Part shown: piece by piece, positions 33,277-42,677 of the stretch
Layout of the letters: the number at the start of each line of letters is the position of its first letter
Numbering within the stretch: position 1 is the first letter of the stretch
Source of the DNA: Dehalococcoidia bacterium
GTDB lineage: Bacteria; Chloroflexota; Dehalococcoidia; Dehalococcoidales; RBG-16-60-22
Assembly (NCBI GenBank): GCA_030615035.1
Contig: JAUXAC010000005.1
Location: 4,892 to 68,891 of the forward strand
DNA: 64,000 bases
Direction: 5' to 3'
Made by a program: the position numbers and the translations under genes
Notes under the pieces: model-generated
Database searches by the model: none
Seen by the model: the letters and a program-made list of their open reading frames with translations, nothing else
Told to the model about the DNA's origin: nothing

Positions 33277-33909
33277 CTTTTTTTTACCAGATTTCTTCTT
33301 AGCGGTTTCTTCTTTTGGTTTGCCCAGGATTTCATCCACAATGCCATACTCCACTGCCTGCTCTGGGTTAAGATAGAAGTCACGGTCAGTGTCATGGGCT
33401 ATTTTTTTTATTGATTGACCGGTATGTTTCGCAATAATGCTTCGGATCAGTTCCTGCATTCGCATAATCTCACGGGCAGCAATTTCTACGTCTGCCGCTT
33501 GCCCCTGAGCACCACCAAACGCTTGATGCAGATGAATGGTAGAGTTGGGCAAAGCAAAGCGCTTGCCTTTAGCGCCAGCAGAAAGAAGTAGTGTTCCCAT
33601 GCTGGCAGCCAGCCCAACGCAGATAGTGGACACATCACAGCGGATAAGCTGCATGGTATCGTAGATGGCAAGTCCGGCACTGATAATACCGCCAGGGCAG
33701 TGAATGTAAAGGCTTATATCTTTATCCGGGTCTTCCCGTTCCAGATAGAGAAGCTGAGCAATGACAACATTGGCTACCTGGTCATTAATCGGCATGCCCA
33801 ACATGACGATGCGCTCTCTCAGCAACAGCGAGTATATATCAAAAGCTCGCTCCCCTCTGGCGCCACTTTCAATTACCATTGGAATGACATTCATTGGGTT
33901 AACATTCAT
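33271..33909 (-). CDS. clpP: ATP-dependent Clp protease proteolytic subunit, 212 aa
   Basis: Serine protease of the Clp complex. Triad: Ser103 in [13 protein letters not shown], His128 in IHLHQAFGG, Asp177 in [13 protein letters not shown]. The tail is lysine-rich ([11 protein letters not shown]). It overlaps the trigger factor gene by 4 bases; a tig-clpP pair is widespread in bacteria. Several Met codons occur at the N-terminus and the first is assumed. Confidence 0.95.
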   Translation of the reverse strand: MNVNPMNVIPMVIESGARGERAFDIYSLLLRERIVMLGMPINDQVANVVIAQLLYLEREDPDKDISLYIHCPGGIISAGLAIYDTMQLIRCDVSTICVGLAASMGTLLLSAGAKGKRFALPNSTIHLHQAFGGAQGQAADVEIAAREIMRMQELIRSIIAKHTGQSIKKIAHDTDRDFYLNPEQAVEYGIVDEILGKPKEETAKKKSGKKKL

Positions 33910-35225
33910 TTTCCCTCCTCCTTCTTTTTTACTTTTTTATTCCTATCTGAACCTTTAGCGATTTCTACCAGTCGCTGTATAGTTTTTCGCGTCATTAAAA
34001 TTTGCTTGATCGAATCACGGGACCTGGGGGTATTTAGGAATTCCTGCAGTTTTCCTTTATCCTTGGTGGCACTTTTAAGCATATTTTCAATCTCGGTATC
34101 TATTTCAGGCTCACTGACTTCCACTTTTTCCTCTTCGGCAACCCTGCCTAACGCAAGAGAGCGGGTGACTCTTTTTGTCGCTAACGGACGCAGTTCTTCC
34201 CGCAACTGCTCCTCTGTTTTGTTAATACTTTTCAGGTATTCCTCCAAACCCTTACCCTCCATTTGCAAGCGACTTGACTGTTCACTGAGAAGTCGGCCTA
34301 CTTCCATTTCGACCAAAACTGGAGGAAACTCTACCTGAGCACGGTCGACTACGGCTTCAATCACCCGTTCCTCAAAGTCTATCCTGGCTTTCTCCTCAGC
34401 TCTAAGCTTTAAGTTGGTGGCGACCCTTTCTCGGAGCGAGCTTAAAGTTTTGAACTCGGGATTAACTTGCCCGGCGAATTCATCACTCAGCTCAGGTAGT
34501 ATCTCTTGTTTTATTTCGACAACTCTCACCTTAAAGGAAGGCTCTTTCCCAGCCAGTTCACTTCTAGGATAATCTGAGGGAAATTGGAGTTTGAACTCCT
34601 TTTCCTCACCCTTTTTCACCCCTGATAGCTGCTCGGCAAACCCCGGTGCCGGGAAAGGCAGGTCATGAAGAACCTGATATTGGGCTCCTTCCTGGTTTAT
34701 AAAAGGCTCACCCTCAATATGGCTCTCAATATCCAGAACTACCATATCCCCGAATTCCACCGGACGTTCTACTGGTTCCCAGGTAGCGTGCTGATGACGC
34801 AGTTGTTCTACTACCGCACCAACATCATCTTCGGTTGTTTCTACCGCTTCTGGTGTAACTTGAATATTGTGATAGTCGTCAAGCTTAATCGTCGGTGCTA
34901 ACGGCACTGTTGCCTTAAATATTACCGGGTCTGTCTGAGTTACCTCAATATGCGGCTGAGCAATAGCCTCGATTTTTTGCTCCTTTATTGCCTTCTCGTA
35001 GGCCTGGGGCAGTAAATGGTTAAGCGCATCCTCAAGGATACCCTCCTTACCCAGGTAGCGTTCCAGTATTGCCCGTGGCGCTTTTCCCTTGCGAAAGCCC
35101 GGGATATTTGCTCTCCTAGCTAAATGACGACAGGACTCAGCCAAGGACTCCTCTACCTCGGCCGACTCCATTTCAATGGTCAAAAATGCCTGGCTATTTT
35201 CAGTCTTCTCTTTAGTTACTTTCAC
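33906..35225 (-). CDS. tig: trigger factor chaperone, 439 aa
   Basis: Ribosome-bound folding chaperone. N-terminal domain with the ribosome-binding loop [13 protein letters not shown]; a PPIase (FKBP-like) domain (about 150-245, with [17 protein letters not shown]); and a long helical C-terminal domain ending in a basic tail KVKKKEEGK. Full length. Downstream clpP overlaps by 4 bases; upstream is an MBL-fold gene 13 bases away. Confidence 0.94.
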   Translation of the reverse strand: MKVTKEKTENSQAFLTIEMESAEVEESLAESCRHLARRANIPGFRKGKAPRAILERYLGKEGILEDALNHLLPQAYEKAIKEQKIEAIAQPHIEVTQTDPVIFKATVPLAPTIKLDDYHNIQVTPEAVETTEDDVGAVVEQLRHQHATWEPVERPVEFGDMVVLDIESHIEGEPFINQEGAQYQVLHDLPFPAPGFAEQLSGVKKGEEKEFKLQFPSDYPRSELAGKEPSFKVRVVEIKQEILPELSDEFAGQVNPEFKTLSSLRERVATNLKLRAEEKARIDFEERVIEAVVDRAQVEFPPVLVEMEVGRLLSEQSSRLQMEGKGLEEYLKSINKTEEQLREELRPLATKRVTRSLALGRVAEEEKVEVSEPEIDTEIENMLKSATKDKGKLQEFLNTPRSRDSIKQILMTRKTIQRLVEIAKGSDRNKKVKKKEEGK

Positions 35226-35237
35226 TACTCCTCCATC

Positions 35238-36158
35238 TTAGCCAACCCCGTGCTTCTCCTGATAATACTTTAAATACCCGGCAATACTCTTTGGTAAATA
35301 TATCTTAGTCAAAAACTCGTATAGGGACTCCATTTTCTTAATTGGCTCTAATTCGGCACAGACTTGGGCCATCACTCTTTCCGCTGCAGCCTCAAACCCA
35401 TCCTCTTTCACGGCTTCAGTTATCATATCATACCAAACTTGAACCTTATCTATAGCCAATCGTAAATTTTCCTGAATCTTATTACTCATGCCAAAGTGAC
35501 CAAAATAAATCCTCGTTGCCTCTAGCTTTATTAGTCTTTCCAACGTACTAATATATAGCTCCAAATTAAAGTTAGGCGGTGGAGTATCCAGCAGTAAAAT
35601 CCCATTTACAGATATACCTGCTGCATCACCGGTAAATAATCCACCGTTCCGACTCTCATATATACACAGCTCATGCTGAGCATGCCCCGGGGCATCAATG
35701 AACCTCAAATCTTGCTTCTCACTCAGCTTGAGCACATCGCCCTCATACACTGGCTTTACCCGCTCCGCCTCAATTGGGATAACTTCGCCGTGTTTCACCA
35801 TGGTTTCTTTGCCTTGAACTTCTATCACACTACTAATCAGCTTCATTGGTCTCACCAAATGTTTAGCTCCTCTATGGTGGACTAGTACTTGTGCGTGAGG
35901 CATATCCTTGATAATAACGCCAGCACCCCCAGCATGGTCTAAATGGATGTGGGTAACAATTATATAGTCAATATCCTCAGACCTGACACCAGCCCTCTTA
36001 ATCCCATCAAGGACAACACTTACTGAAGTAGCAGGTCCAGTGTCAATCAATGCTTTCCTTTCTTCATTAATTAGATAAACACTCCCCAACTCTGGGATGG
36101 AGTACAGTTGGTCATCAATCATATATATGTTTTTGGCTACTTCCTTTATGTCAACCAC
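35238..36158 (-). CDS. MBL-fold metallo-hydrolase, 306 aa
   Basis: Metallo-beta-lactamase fold with the metal motif VTHIHLDHAGGAG near residue 68, further ligands in DAPGHAQHELCIY and FTGDAAG, and a last His in IYFGHFGMS. A C-terminal helical region follows. It belongs to the broad glyoxalase II/lactonase-like group; the substrate is unknown. It lies 3 bases after aspS and 12 before tig, so all four genes aspS-MBL-tig-clpP are probably one transcript. Confidence 0.83.
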   Translation of the reverse strand: MVDIKEVAKNIYMIDDQLYSIPELGSVYLINEERKALIDTGPATSVSVVLDGIKRAGVRSEDIDYIIVTHIHLDHAGGAGVIIKDMPHAQVLVHHRGAKHLVRPMKLISSVIEVQGKETMVKHGEVIPIEAERVKPVYEGDVLKLSEKQDLRFIDAPGHAQHELCIYESRNGGLFTGDAAGISVNGILLLDTPPPNFNLELYISTLERLIKLEATRIYFGHFGMSNKIQENLRLAIDKVQVWYDMITEAVKEDGFEAAAERVMAQVCAELEPIKKMESLYEFLTKIYLPKSIAGYLKYYQEKHGVG

Positions 36159-36161
36159 AAA

Positions 36162-37955
36162 CTACTCTTCCCGCAGACGAATGTGTAATTCAGCCAGTTG
36201 CTCCTCCGTGACTGATGAAGGAGCATTAACGGTTAAATCGATAGCACCCTGAGTCTTGGGAAAAGCTATTACCTCCCGGATAGTTTCTCCCCCGGCAAGC
36301 AGCATCACAATACGGTCAATACCGAGAGCTATACCGCCATGAGGTGGGGCACCATACTCAAAAGCCTCAAGCATATGGCCAAAGCGCTCCTCAATCTCTT
36401 CATCACTATAACCCAACAACCTAAATACCTTCCTCTGAAGCTCCGCAGTATGAATCCTGAGGCTGCCGCCACCTATTTCACACCCATTACATACCATATC
36501 GTAGTGCTTACTCCGCACTTTTTCCGGGGAAGTATCAATTAACGGTATGTCCTCATCCCAGGGCTTTGTAAAAGGATGATGCTCTGAATCCCATCGCCCT
36601 GCCTCTTCACTCTTTCTAAACAACGGGAAATTCTTGATGTAGGCAAAGGTAAACATATCTGGCTCAGTCAGCTTAAGCCTATGCCCTACTTCCTGACGCA
36701 GTTCTCCCAGTGCCATATTGACCAGCCCGGGTTCACCGGCAATAATCAGGAGAAGGTCTCCCATATTTGCTCCCAAACGCCTTGCCATTTCTTTGACCTG
36801 GTCTAAGGTTAGAAACTTAGCCGCAACTGACTTCACCGCTTCCATGGTTAAATCGTTTAAGCCACCGGTAGAAGTGCCCAGTGGTATGGTTACCAAGCCT
36901 TCAGCCCCAAGACTCTGCGCCAGCTTATTCAGTTCATTAAGTTGACGGCGGGTATAAGTTGCACAGCCGGGCGCACATATGCCTTTTACCTTGCCCCCAC
37001 TAGCGATTGCCGAATTAAAAATAGAGAAACTAGATTGAGCAACAATATCTGACAGGTCTTTTATCTCCAGGCCAAAGCGCAAATCGGGCTTATCCGTGCC
37101 ATAACGCTCCATGGCCTCAGTGTAGCTAAGGCGGGGGAAAGGCTTTATCACTCTCAGCTCAGGTTTAATTGTCTCCACCATGGAGATGAAAAGCTCCTCA
37201 ATCAGGTTAAGGATGTCCTCATCATCAACAAAGCTCATTTCCAGGTCAAGCTGGGTGAATTCGGGCTGGCGGTCAGCCCGTGTGTCTTCGTCCCGGAAGC
37301 ACCTGGCTATTTGATAATACTTCTCTAACCCGGCTACCATTAATAACTGCTTGAGTTGCTGAGGGGACTGGGGCAGAGCATAGAATTTACCAGACTGAAC
37401 ACGACTGGGCACCAGGTAATCGCGGGCTCCTTCCGGAGTGCTCTTAATCAAGATTGGTGTTTCTACCTCGATAAATCCCCTGGCATCCAGGAAATCGCGT
37501 ATAAATTTCACTACCCGGTGGCGAAGAAGCAGGTTCTCCTTCATCCGAGCCCGCCGCAGATCAAGATAACGATACTTCAGGCGGAGGTTCTCCTCTACTT
37601 CGATGTCCTCATTTATATAAAAAGGCGGTGTCTTTGCTGGATTAAGTATCTCTGCATCCCTGACAATAACCTCAATATCCCCGGTAGGTAATTTGGGGTT
37701 CTCGGTTCCCGGGGGACGGGGGGCAACCTCCCCGCTAACCCTGACCACATACTCGCTGCGCATCCCGTTGGCTACTTCATGACATTTCTTTGATAGTTCC
37801 GGGTTAAATACTACCTGAACTATTCCCTCTCTATCTCGCAGGTCAATGAATATCAGTCCCCCATGGTCTCGGCGACGGTCTACCCAGCCAGCCAAAGCTA
37901 CCTTTCCGCCAACATGCTCTTTCCTCAGCTCACCACAACTATGACTCTTAAGCAA
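36162..37955 (-). CDS. aspS: aspartyl-tRNA synthetase, bacterial type, 597 aa
   Basis: Charges tRNA-Asp. N-terminal OB-fold anticodon-binding domain (GWVDRRRDHGGLIFIDLRDR), class II motif 2 (FRDEDTRADRQPEFTQLDLE), the bacterial GAD insertion domain (about 290-420), and motif 3 in APPHGGIALGIDRIVMLL. The start is TTG with AGGAGG 5 bases upstream. I cannot tell whether it also charges tRNA-Asn. Its promoter is divergent from the homocysteine operon. Confidence 0.95.
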   Translation of the reverse strand: MLKSHSCGELRKEHVGGKVALAGWVDRRRDHGGLIFIDLRDREGIVQVVFNPELSKKCHEVANGMRSEYVVRVSGEVAPRPPGTENPKLPTGDIEVIVRDAEILNPAKTPPFYINEDIEVEENLRLKYRYLDLRRARMKENLLLRHRVVKFIRDFLDARGFIEVETPILIKSTPEGARDYLVPSRVQSGKFYALPQSPQQLKQLLMVAGLEKYYQIARCFRDEDTRADRQPEFTQLDLEMSFVDDEDILNLIEELFISMVETIKPELRVIKPFPRLSYTEAMERYGTDKPDLRFGLEIKDLSDIVAQSSFSIFNSAIASGGKVKGICAPGCATYTRRQLNELNKLAQSLGAEGLVTIPLGTSTGGLNDLTMEAVKSVAAKFLTLDQVKEMARRLGANMGDLLLIIAGEPGLVNMALGELRQEVGHRLKLTEPDMFTFAYIKNFPLFRKSEEAGRWDSEHHPFTKPWDEDIPLIDTSPEKVRSKHYDMVCNGCEIGGGSLRIHTAELQRKVFRLLGYSDEEIEERFGHMLEAFEYGAPPHGGIALGIDRIVMLLAGGETIREVIAFPKTQGAIDLTVNAPSSVTEEQLAELHIRLREE

Positions 37956-37974
37956 AATCGCCTCCTGGTAGTTG

Positions 37975-38003
37975 ATTATAGCTTATAATAGAGTGAGCTT
38001 CAA
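37975..38003 (-). promoter_or_regulatory. promoter of aspS operon
   Basis: On the minus strand TTGAAG (37998-38003), 17 bases, TATAAT (37975-37980). The predicted start falls right before the AGGAGG, so the leader is only about 13 bases. Confidence 0.55.
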
Positions 38004-38013
38004 CTTGCCTGAA

Positions 38014-38043
38014 TTGACAAAGGTTGAAGATTAATGTTATATT
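38014..38043 (+). promoter_or_regulatory. promoter of the homocysteine biosynthesis operon
   Basis: Perfect TTGACA (38014-38019) with TTATAT/TATATT at 38037-38043 (spacer 17-18). It is back-to-back with the aspS promoter and gives a leader of about 95 bases. Confidence 0.7.
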
Positions 38044-38066
38044 CTACTATTATGGTGGCAAGGGAA

Positions 38067-38134
38067 CCGATGATAATATTATGGGTCATGCGTTGCCCGA
38101 AAGGGCTATCAGGATATAAGAACTATAATCTTAT
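38067..38134 (+). promoter_or_regulatory. structured 5' leader of the homocysteine operon
   Basis: CC-(GA)-TGATA (38067-38075) can pair with TATCAGG (38107-38113), enclosing a GCCC-GAAA-GGGC tetraloop hairpin (38095-38106). It is followed by ATAAGA-N7-TCTTAT (38116-38134), which ends just before the GGGGG SD (38135-38139). Such a layout could control access to the SD. I cannot match it to a known riboswitch family. Confidence 0.4.
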
Positions 38135-38145
38135 GGGGGTAACGC

Positions 38146-39354
38146 ATGATGAAAACAATAACCGAGATAAACGAAAAGATTCGCAAAGGACAGGCAGTTG
38201 TAGTTACTGCTGAAGAGATAATCGATGTTGTAAAAAAGAAGGGCGTGAAAAAAGCCGCCCAGGAAGTGGATGTAGTTACTACCGGCACCTTTGGACCAAT
38301 GTGTTCATCAGGTGCCTACTTTAATATCGGGCACAGTAAACCGCGAATAAAACTTGGCGGCGGCAGAGCTTATCTCAATGATGTTCTGGCTTATTCTGGA
38401 TTAGCTGCTGTAGATTTGTTCATCGGGGTTAATGCCCTGCCTGATGATGACCCCAGAAACAGAATCCATCCCGGTGAGTTCAATTACGGTGGCGGACATG
38501 TAATTGAGGAACTGGTAGCCGGAAAGGACATTCGGCTGGTAGCCACCGCCTACGGTACCGATTGCTACCCGAGGCGAAAACTGGAAACCTGGATTAATAT
38601 CAAAGACCTCAACGAGGCAGTCCTATTCAACGTCAGGAATGTTTACCAGAACTACAATGTCGCCGTGAACCTCTCCGATAAAACAATCTACACCTATATG
38701 GGCATATTAAAACCTCGCCTGGGAAATGCCTATTATTGCAGTGCCGGACAGCTCTCGCCATTGTTGAATGACCCGTATTATAAGACCCTCGGTATCGGCA
38801 CCAAAATATTCCTGGGAGGCGGCACTGGCTTTATTGCCTGGCAGGGCACACAGCACAACCCGAATGTGCTCCGCTCGGAAAACGGGGTGCCCAAGAGAGG
38901 CGGCGGGACACTGGCGGTAATAGGTGACTTGAAGCAAATGAGCCCTAAATGGCTGGTAGGGACAAGCATGTTCGGCTACGGCTGCACCATAACGGTCGGG
39001 GTTGGCATCCCTGTCCCCATACTCTCTGAAGAAATCCTCAACTATACGGCAGTGAGTGACAAGGATATTTTGGCTCCTATCGTGGATTATTCAGAGTCAT
39101 ACCCACAGATGAAATCGGATGTCCTGGGGGAAGTCAGTTATGCCCAACTAAAGAGCGGCAAGATAAAAGTCCAGGGCGAAAGTGTGCCCACTGCTTCCCT
39201 GTCCAGCTATCCCAGGGCAGTAGAAATTGCTACCATTTTGAAGGAGTGGATACTAAGCGGGAAATTCTTACTAACCGAGCCGGTGGCACCCTTACCCGGT
39301 GTGGAATCCGGCGTAACCTTCAAGCCGCTTAACGAACGCCCGATAGAAGATTAG
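38146..39354 (+). CDS. homocysteine biosynthesis protein (HcyBio/DUF39, COG1900), 402 aa
   Basis: Family implicated in making homocysteine from aspartate semialdehyde and sulfide in methanogens and some anaerobic bacteria. Seen: the conserved Cys53 in FGPMCSSGAYFN and Cys140 in YGTDCYPRRK, many glycine-rich stretches (GGGTGFIAWQGTQHNP, FGYGCTITVGVG), and DUF39 length. It begins a three-gene set with the NIL-ferredoxin and UPF0280 genes, the known combination for this pathway. Two adjacent ATGs follow a GGGGG SD. Confidence 0.88.
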   Translation: MMKTITEINEKIRKGQAVVVTAEEIIDVVKKKGVKKAAQEVDVVTTGTFGPMCSSGAYFNIGHSKPRIKLGGGRAYLNDVLAYSGLAAVDLFIGVNALPDDDPRNRIHPGEFNYGGGHVIEELVAGKDIRLVATAYGTDCYPRRKLETWINIKDLNEAVLFNVRNVYQNYNVAVNLSDKTIYTYMGILKPRLGNAYYCSAGQLSPLLNDPYYKTLGIGTKIFLGGGTGFIAWQGTQHNPNVLRSENGVPKRGGGTLAVIGDLKQMSPKWLVGTSMFGYGCTITVGVGIPVPILSEEILNYTAVSDKDILAPIVDYSESYPQMKSDVLGEVSYAQLKSGKIKVQGESVPTASLSSYPRAVEIATILKEWILSGKFLLTEPVAPLPGVESGVTFKPLNERPIED

Positions 39355-39419
39355 TTAAGGCTCTAATCCCAAAATCCACTGCATAAATTTGTAGCTAAAT
39401 AAAAACAGAGGTGATGGCA

Positions 39420-39836
39420 ATGGCTGTTTCTAAAAGAATCGTCCTGCATTTTCCAAGACGCCTGGTCGAGCAACCGGTAATATACCGACTGGTCAAGGAC
39501 TACAATCTGGAATTTAACATTCTAAAGGCTTCGATTACCACGGAACCGGAAGAGGAAGGGCTGATGGTACTAGAATTATCGGGGGAGCAGAACGAGTACG
39601 ATAAGGGAATCAACTTTTTACTTAAGACGGGAGTGAGAGTTCAATCTCTCAGCCAGGATGTTACTTGGAATGAAGAAAGGTGTACCCATTGTGGCGCCTG
39701 TTTAACCATTTGCCCCCCGGAAGCTTTTGAACTTGAACCTCAAACCAGACGGGTTAAATTCATCAATGAGAAATGTGTCGCCTGCGGATTGTGCATAAAG
39801 GCTTGCCCGCCAAGAGCAATGGAAGTGCATTTCTAG
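39420..39836 (+). CDS. NIL domain plus two-[4Fe-4S] ferredoxin protein, 138 aa
   Basis: N-terminal NIL domain (about 1-75) with LHFPRRLVEQPVIYRLVKDY, then a ferredoxin domain with CTHCGACLTICPPEAF and CVACGLCIKACPP, eight cysteines in all. The partner of DUF39 in sulfide-dependent homocysteine formation, probably providing electrons or a cluster. GAGGTGAT before the ATG at 39420 is a textbook SD, so I take this start over the GTG/ATG six to nine bases earlier. Confidence 0.88.
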   Translation: MAVSKRIVLHFPRRLVEQPVIYRLVKDYNLEFNILKASITTEPEEEGLMVLELSGEQNEYDKGINFLLKTGVRVQSLSQDVTWNEERCTHCGACLTICPPEAFELEPQTRRVKFINEKCVACGLCIKACPPRAMEVHF

Positions 39837-39839
39837 TCT

Positions 39840-40562
39840 ATGTATGAACCGAGAACCTATAGACACCGGGTGGAAGGCAGGGATTTAACCTCCTTCAATG
39901 TAACGGTCAGGGAAACCGACTTATATATTCGTGCCTCAAGCAACCTGAAAAGAAAAGCCCACCGATTGGTATTAAAGTACCGTGGGCAATTGGAAAGATA
40001 CATTGAACGATACCCTGCCTTCCTGACCGCACTTGAGCCCCTCCCGGTTACCGGGGATGCCCCACATATTGTCAAGCAGATGGCAGAGGCGGCACAGAAG
40101 GCTGGAGTCGGTCCCATGGCTTCGGTGGCTGGAGCTATAGCCGAATTTGTTGGCAATGAATTATCAGCTTTCTCGCCGGAGATTATCGTGGAAAACGGAG
40201 GCGATATCTACCTGAAGAGTTTGAGGAAGAGGATAGTAGGAATTTACGCCGGTAAATCTCCCTTAAGCGGTAAAATCGGGCTGGAAATCAACGGGGAGGA
40301 TACACCGCTGGGGATTTGCACCTCATCGGGAACAGTAGGACATTCTTTAAGCTACGGGGAGGCTGATGCAGTTGTAGTGCTGGCCAAGTCAGCCACCCTG
40401 GCTGATGCTGCGGCTACGGCTACAGGTAACCTAATTCACCAGCCCGCCGACATCACCGGTGGGATTGACTTTGCCAAAGGTATCCAGGGGCTGGAGGGAG
40501 TGGTAATCATCAAGGATGATAAAGTGGGATTCTGGGGAAAGGCGCAGATTTGCCAAACTTAA
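39840..40562 (+). CDS. UPF0280 (ApbE-like, COG2122) protein, 240 aa
   Basis: Third member of the homocysteine gene set. Family stretches: PMASVAGAIAEFVG near residue 98, ENGGDIYL near 119, GICTSSGTVGHSLSYGEADA near 159 and DAAATATGN near 188. It resembles ApbE-type flavin transferases in parts, but its biochemical role is not settled. It starts 3 bases after the NIL-ferredoxin gene. tRNA-Val follows on the opposite strand. Confidence 0.85.
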   Translation: MYEPRTYRHRVEGRDLTSFNVTVRETDLYIRASSNLKRKAHRLVLKYRGQLERYIERYPAFLTALEPLPVTGDAPHIVKQMAEAAQKAGVGPMASVAGAIAEFVGNELSAFSPEIIVENGGDIYLKSLRKRIVGIYAGKSPLSGKIGLEINGEDTPLGICTSSGTVGHSLSYGEADAVVVLAKSATLADAAATATGNLIHQPADITGGIDFAKGIQGLEGVVIIKDDKVGFWGKAQICQT

Positions 40563-40566
40563 AGTA

Positions 40567-40641
40567 TGGTGGGCGGTACTGGACTTGAACCAGTGACCTC
40601 TGGTATGTGAAACCAGCGCTCTACCACTGAGCTAACCGCCC
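40567..40641 (-). tRNA. tRNA-Val (anticodon CAC)
   Basis: Acceptor GGGCGGT pairs with ACCGCCC, the anticodon stem is CTGGT/ACCAG around TTCACAT (CAC), the T arm has GGTTCAAGTCC, the discriminator is A and CCA is encoded. Confidence 0.95.
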
Positions 40642-40653
40642 AGAGACATATCT

Positions 40654-40682
40654 ATTTTAGCCCCAGAAATCAGCTTTGTAAA
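40654..40682 (-). promoter_or_regulatory. promoter of tRNA-Val
   Basis: TTTACA (40677-40682), 17 bases, TAAAAT (40654-40659) on the minus strand, 12 bases before the tRNA. Confidence 0.6.
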
Positions 40683-40705
40683 GACAGCTAATCTATTGCA
40701 CATTG

Positions 40706-41839
40706 TCACTTTCCCAACTGTTCTTCAACCAGGCTGCCAACATACTCGGCTATGGCCGGGGAGGCGGTCAGGCCCGGGGACTCAATTCCGATGAGGTTGA
40801 TAAATCCGGGCAGACCCTTATCGCTTTCTTCCCTGATTACGAAGTCCCTGAAGTCTCCCCCCGGCTCCTGAAGCTTCGGCCTGATACCAGCCATTTCCGG
40901 TTCCAGGTCATCATACTCTAAAAAGGGCAGCAATTTTCTTGCTGAATCGTAGAAGAGCGGTTTGTGTTGATTGTCAACAGTATAATCTATGCTATCCACA
41001 TAGTGAACACTGGGACCCAACCGCATCCTCCCCCCCATGTCAAAGGTAACATGGATACCAACCCCGGTAAGCCCGGGCAGGGGCACCGGATATATCAACC
41101 TTTTAACTAGAGTGTTTTTACCCCTGCCTACACTAAAATACTCTCCTTTGCAATAGTGCAGTTGATATCCAGCTTTGGCGATGTCTATTCCAGCCAGCTC
41201 AGCCACTTTATCGCTCTGGAGACCCGCACAATTTACCAAAAGCCTCGTGGTAAAGGAAAATGTTCCGGTGCTATCTTCCACGCTCAATTCGTACCCATCA
41301 GCTACCTTTTCTATCCCGACGACTTTTGTTTGATAGACTATTTGGACTCCCCTCCCCTTGGCGCTGGCAACAAAGTGTTTCATTAACGCATGCGAGTCAA
41401 TAATGCCGGTTGACGGAGACAAAATAGCCGCCACTCCAGTTATATTTGGCTCTATCTTCCTCAGCTCCTGTTTTGACAGCATCCTCAAGCCCTGGGCACC
41501 ATTTCTCTGCCCCCTCCCCAGCAATACCTGCAGTTCCCCGCTCTCCTCATCACTTGTAGCCACTATCAACTTTCCCAGTCTTCTATGCCCTATACCATAC
41601 CTTTCACAGAGCTCATAAAGGATACGGTTTCCAGTGACACATGTCCTCGCCTTTAGTGAGCCTTCAGGATAATAGATACCGGCGTGGATAACCTCGCTGT
41701 GCCGACTGCTTATTTCTTGACCGAATGTTTCATTCTTTTCCAGCACATAGACTTCCCTATCCTCACCCCCTACCTGTGCCGCTATGGCTAACCCGATTAC
41801 ACCAGCGCCAATGATAGTAATATCAACTCTATCTGACAT
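40706..41839 (-). CDS. lhgO: FAD-dependent oxidoreductase, L-2-hydroxyglutarate oxidase-like, 377 aa
   Basis: DAO-type flavoprotein: DITIIGAGVIGLAIAAQVG (4-22) binds FAD, followed by SSRHSEVIHAGIYYPEGSLKA and a C-terminal GIESPGLTASPAIAEYV. This matches LhgO/YgaF, which oxidises L-2-hydroxyglutarate to 2-oxoglutarate, but glycerol-3-phosphate dehydrogenase-like activities are possible. The start is taken at the ATG preceded by AAAGGGG; the longer frame adds 27 unlike residues. Last gene of the leftward sulfur operon. Confidence 0.8.
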   Translation of the reverse strand: MSDRVDITIIGAGVIGLAIAAQVGGEDREVYVLEKNETFGQEISSRHSEVIHAGIYYPEGSLKARTCVTGNRILYELCERYGIGHRRLGKLIVATSDEESGELQVLLGRGQRNGAQGLRMLSKQELRKIEPNITGVAAILSPSTGIIDSHALMKHFVASAKGRGVQIVYQTKVVGIEKVADGYELSVEDSTGTFSFTTRLLVNCAGLQSDKVAELAGIDIAKAGYQLHYCKGEYFSVGRGKNTLVKRLIYPVPLPGLTGVGIHVTFDMGGRMRLGPSVHYVDSIDYTVDNQHKPLFYDSARKLLPFLEYDDLEPEMAGIRPKLQEPGGDFRDFVIREESDKGLPGFINLIGIESPGLTASPAIAEYVGSLVEEQLGK

Positions 41840-41916
41840 GCTGGAACCCCTTTGTTCTACAGAGGGTAATTGAACAAGATAGTGGTTGGGCAGTGGTGAT
41901 GGGAGAGGAGTGGTCT

Positions 41917-42150
41917 TCACTCATGCGTCTTCTTCACATAGACCCTGATTTCCCCACCCTCCTCCTCTATTCCCAAATACTCGTTGCGGGTAGCTTCACA
42001 CCAAGCCGGCATGTCCTGTTTTATCCCCTTATCATCAGCCACTACCTCCAGAACCTCTCCTGGCTTCAACTCCTTAAACTTCTCCGCCGTTTTGACAATA
42101 GGCATCGGGCAATAAAGCCCCACGCAATCCAAGGTTTGGTCTGCCTTCAT
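41917..42150 (-). CDS. tusA: TusA/SirA-family sulfur carrier, 77 aa
   Basis: Small sulfur-transfer protein with the CPMP motif: Cys14 in GLYCPMPIVKTAE is the persulfide-carrying residue. The alpha/beta fold length is typical. In other bacteria TusA passes sulfane sulfur from a desulfurase to DsrE-type proteins, MoeB or tRNA-thiolation enzymes. Here it follows a DsrE-like gene, with nifS-iscU upstream. Confidence 0.88.
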   Translation of the reverse strand: MKADQTLDCVGLYCPMPIVKTAEKFKELKPGEVLEVVADDKGIKQDMPAWCEATRNEYLGIEEEGGEIRVYVKKTHE

Positions 42151-42179
42151 CCTTTCCCCCTTGATTTATCAGTAGTGGC

Positions 42180-42665
42180 TTAAATGAAAAGGGCTACTTT
42201 TGAGTTACGCGCCTCACCCAAGAAATAGGCGGCGCCAGCTAAACTATTAGCTTCACTACGGAAGGCATCCTCAGGTAGCCCCATCACTCCGCATGTAGTA
42301 GTGCATGGTATGAGCTTTACCCCCATATCCTTTGCCATGGTGATGAACTCATCAATGGATGGCATATGAGTTTCCCTCATCAGCCGTTTCATCATCCAGG
42401 TACCTAAGCCAAGCATATTGAACTTGGAAAGCTTTAATCTCCTGGAGCCGCCCCGGTTCATGAAGTTCAACATCTTCCGCATCAGCCCTTTACTTCTGAT
42501 GCCGCCTTCATTTTTCTTGATGATATTCAGTCCCCAGAAGGTAAAGTACATGCTCACTTCCATTCCCATGCTGGCAGCAGTAGTCGCCAGTATAAACCCG
42601 GCTAAGGCTCGATCCAAGTCTCCACTGAACATTACTATAGCTAATTTCTCTTTTTCTTCTGCCAT
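42180..42665 (-). CDS. DsrE-like (DsrE/F/H family) sulfur-relay protein, 161 aa
   Basis: Begins EKLAIVMFSGDLDRALAGFILATTAASMGMEVSMYFTFWGL, the pattern of the DsrE/DsrF/DsrH-like family often annotated as peroxiredoxin-like. Two cysteines, C121 and C125 in IPCTTTCGVMG, are candidates for carrying persulfide. It is cytosolic. Directly upstream of tusA and downstream of a zinc ribbon gene; DsrE-TusA pairs are common in prokaryotes. Confidence 0.82.
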   Translation of the reverse strand: MAEEKEKLAIVMFSGDLDRALAGFILATTAASMGMEVSMYFTFWGLNIIKKNEGGIRSKGLMRKMLNFMNRGGSRRLKLSKFNMLGLGTWMMKRLMRETHMPSIDEFITMAKDMGVKLIPCTTTCGVMGLPEDAFRSEANSLAGAAYFLGEARNSKVALFI

Positions 42666-42677
42666 CTAATCTACCCC

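Noticed and set aside
38050..38145. SAM-I, SAM-II, SAH, ZTP or fluoride riboswitch
   Set aside because: I compared the leader with the consensus features I remember for each and none fitted; left as an unassigned structure.
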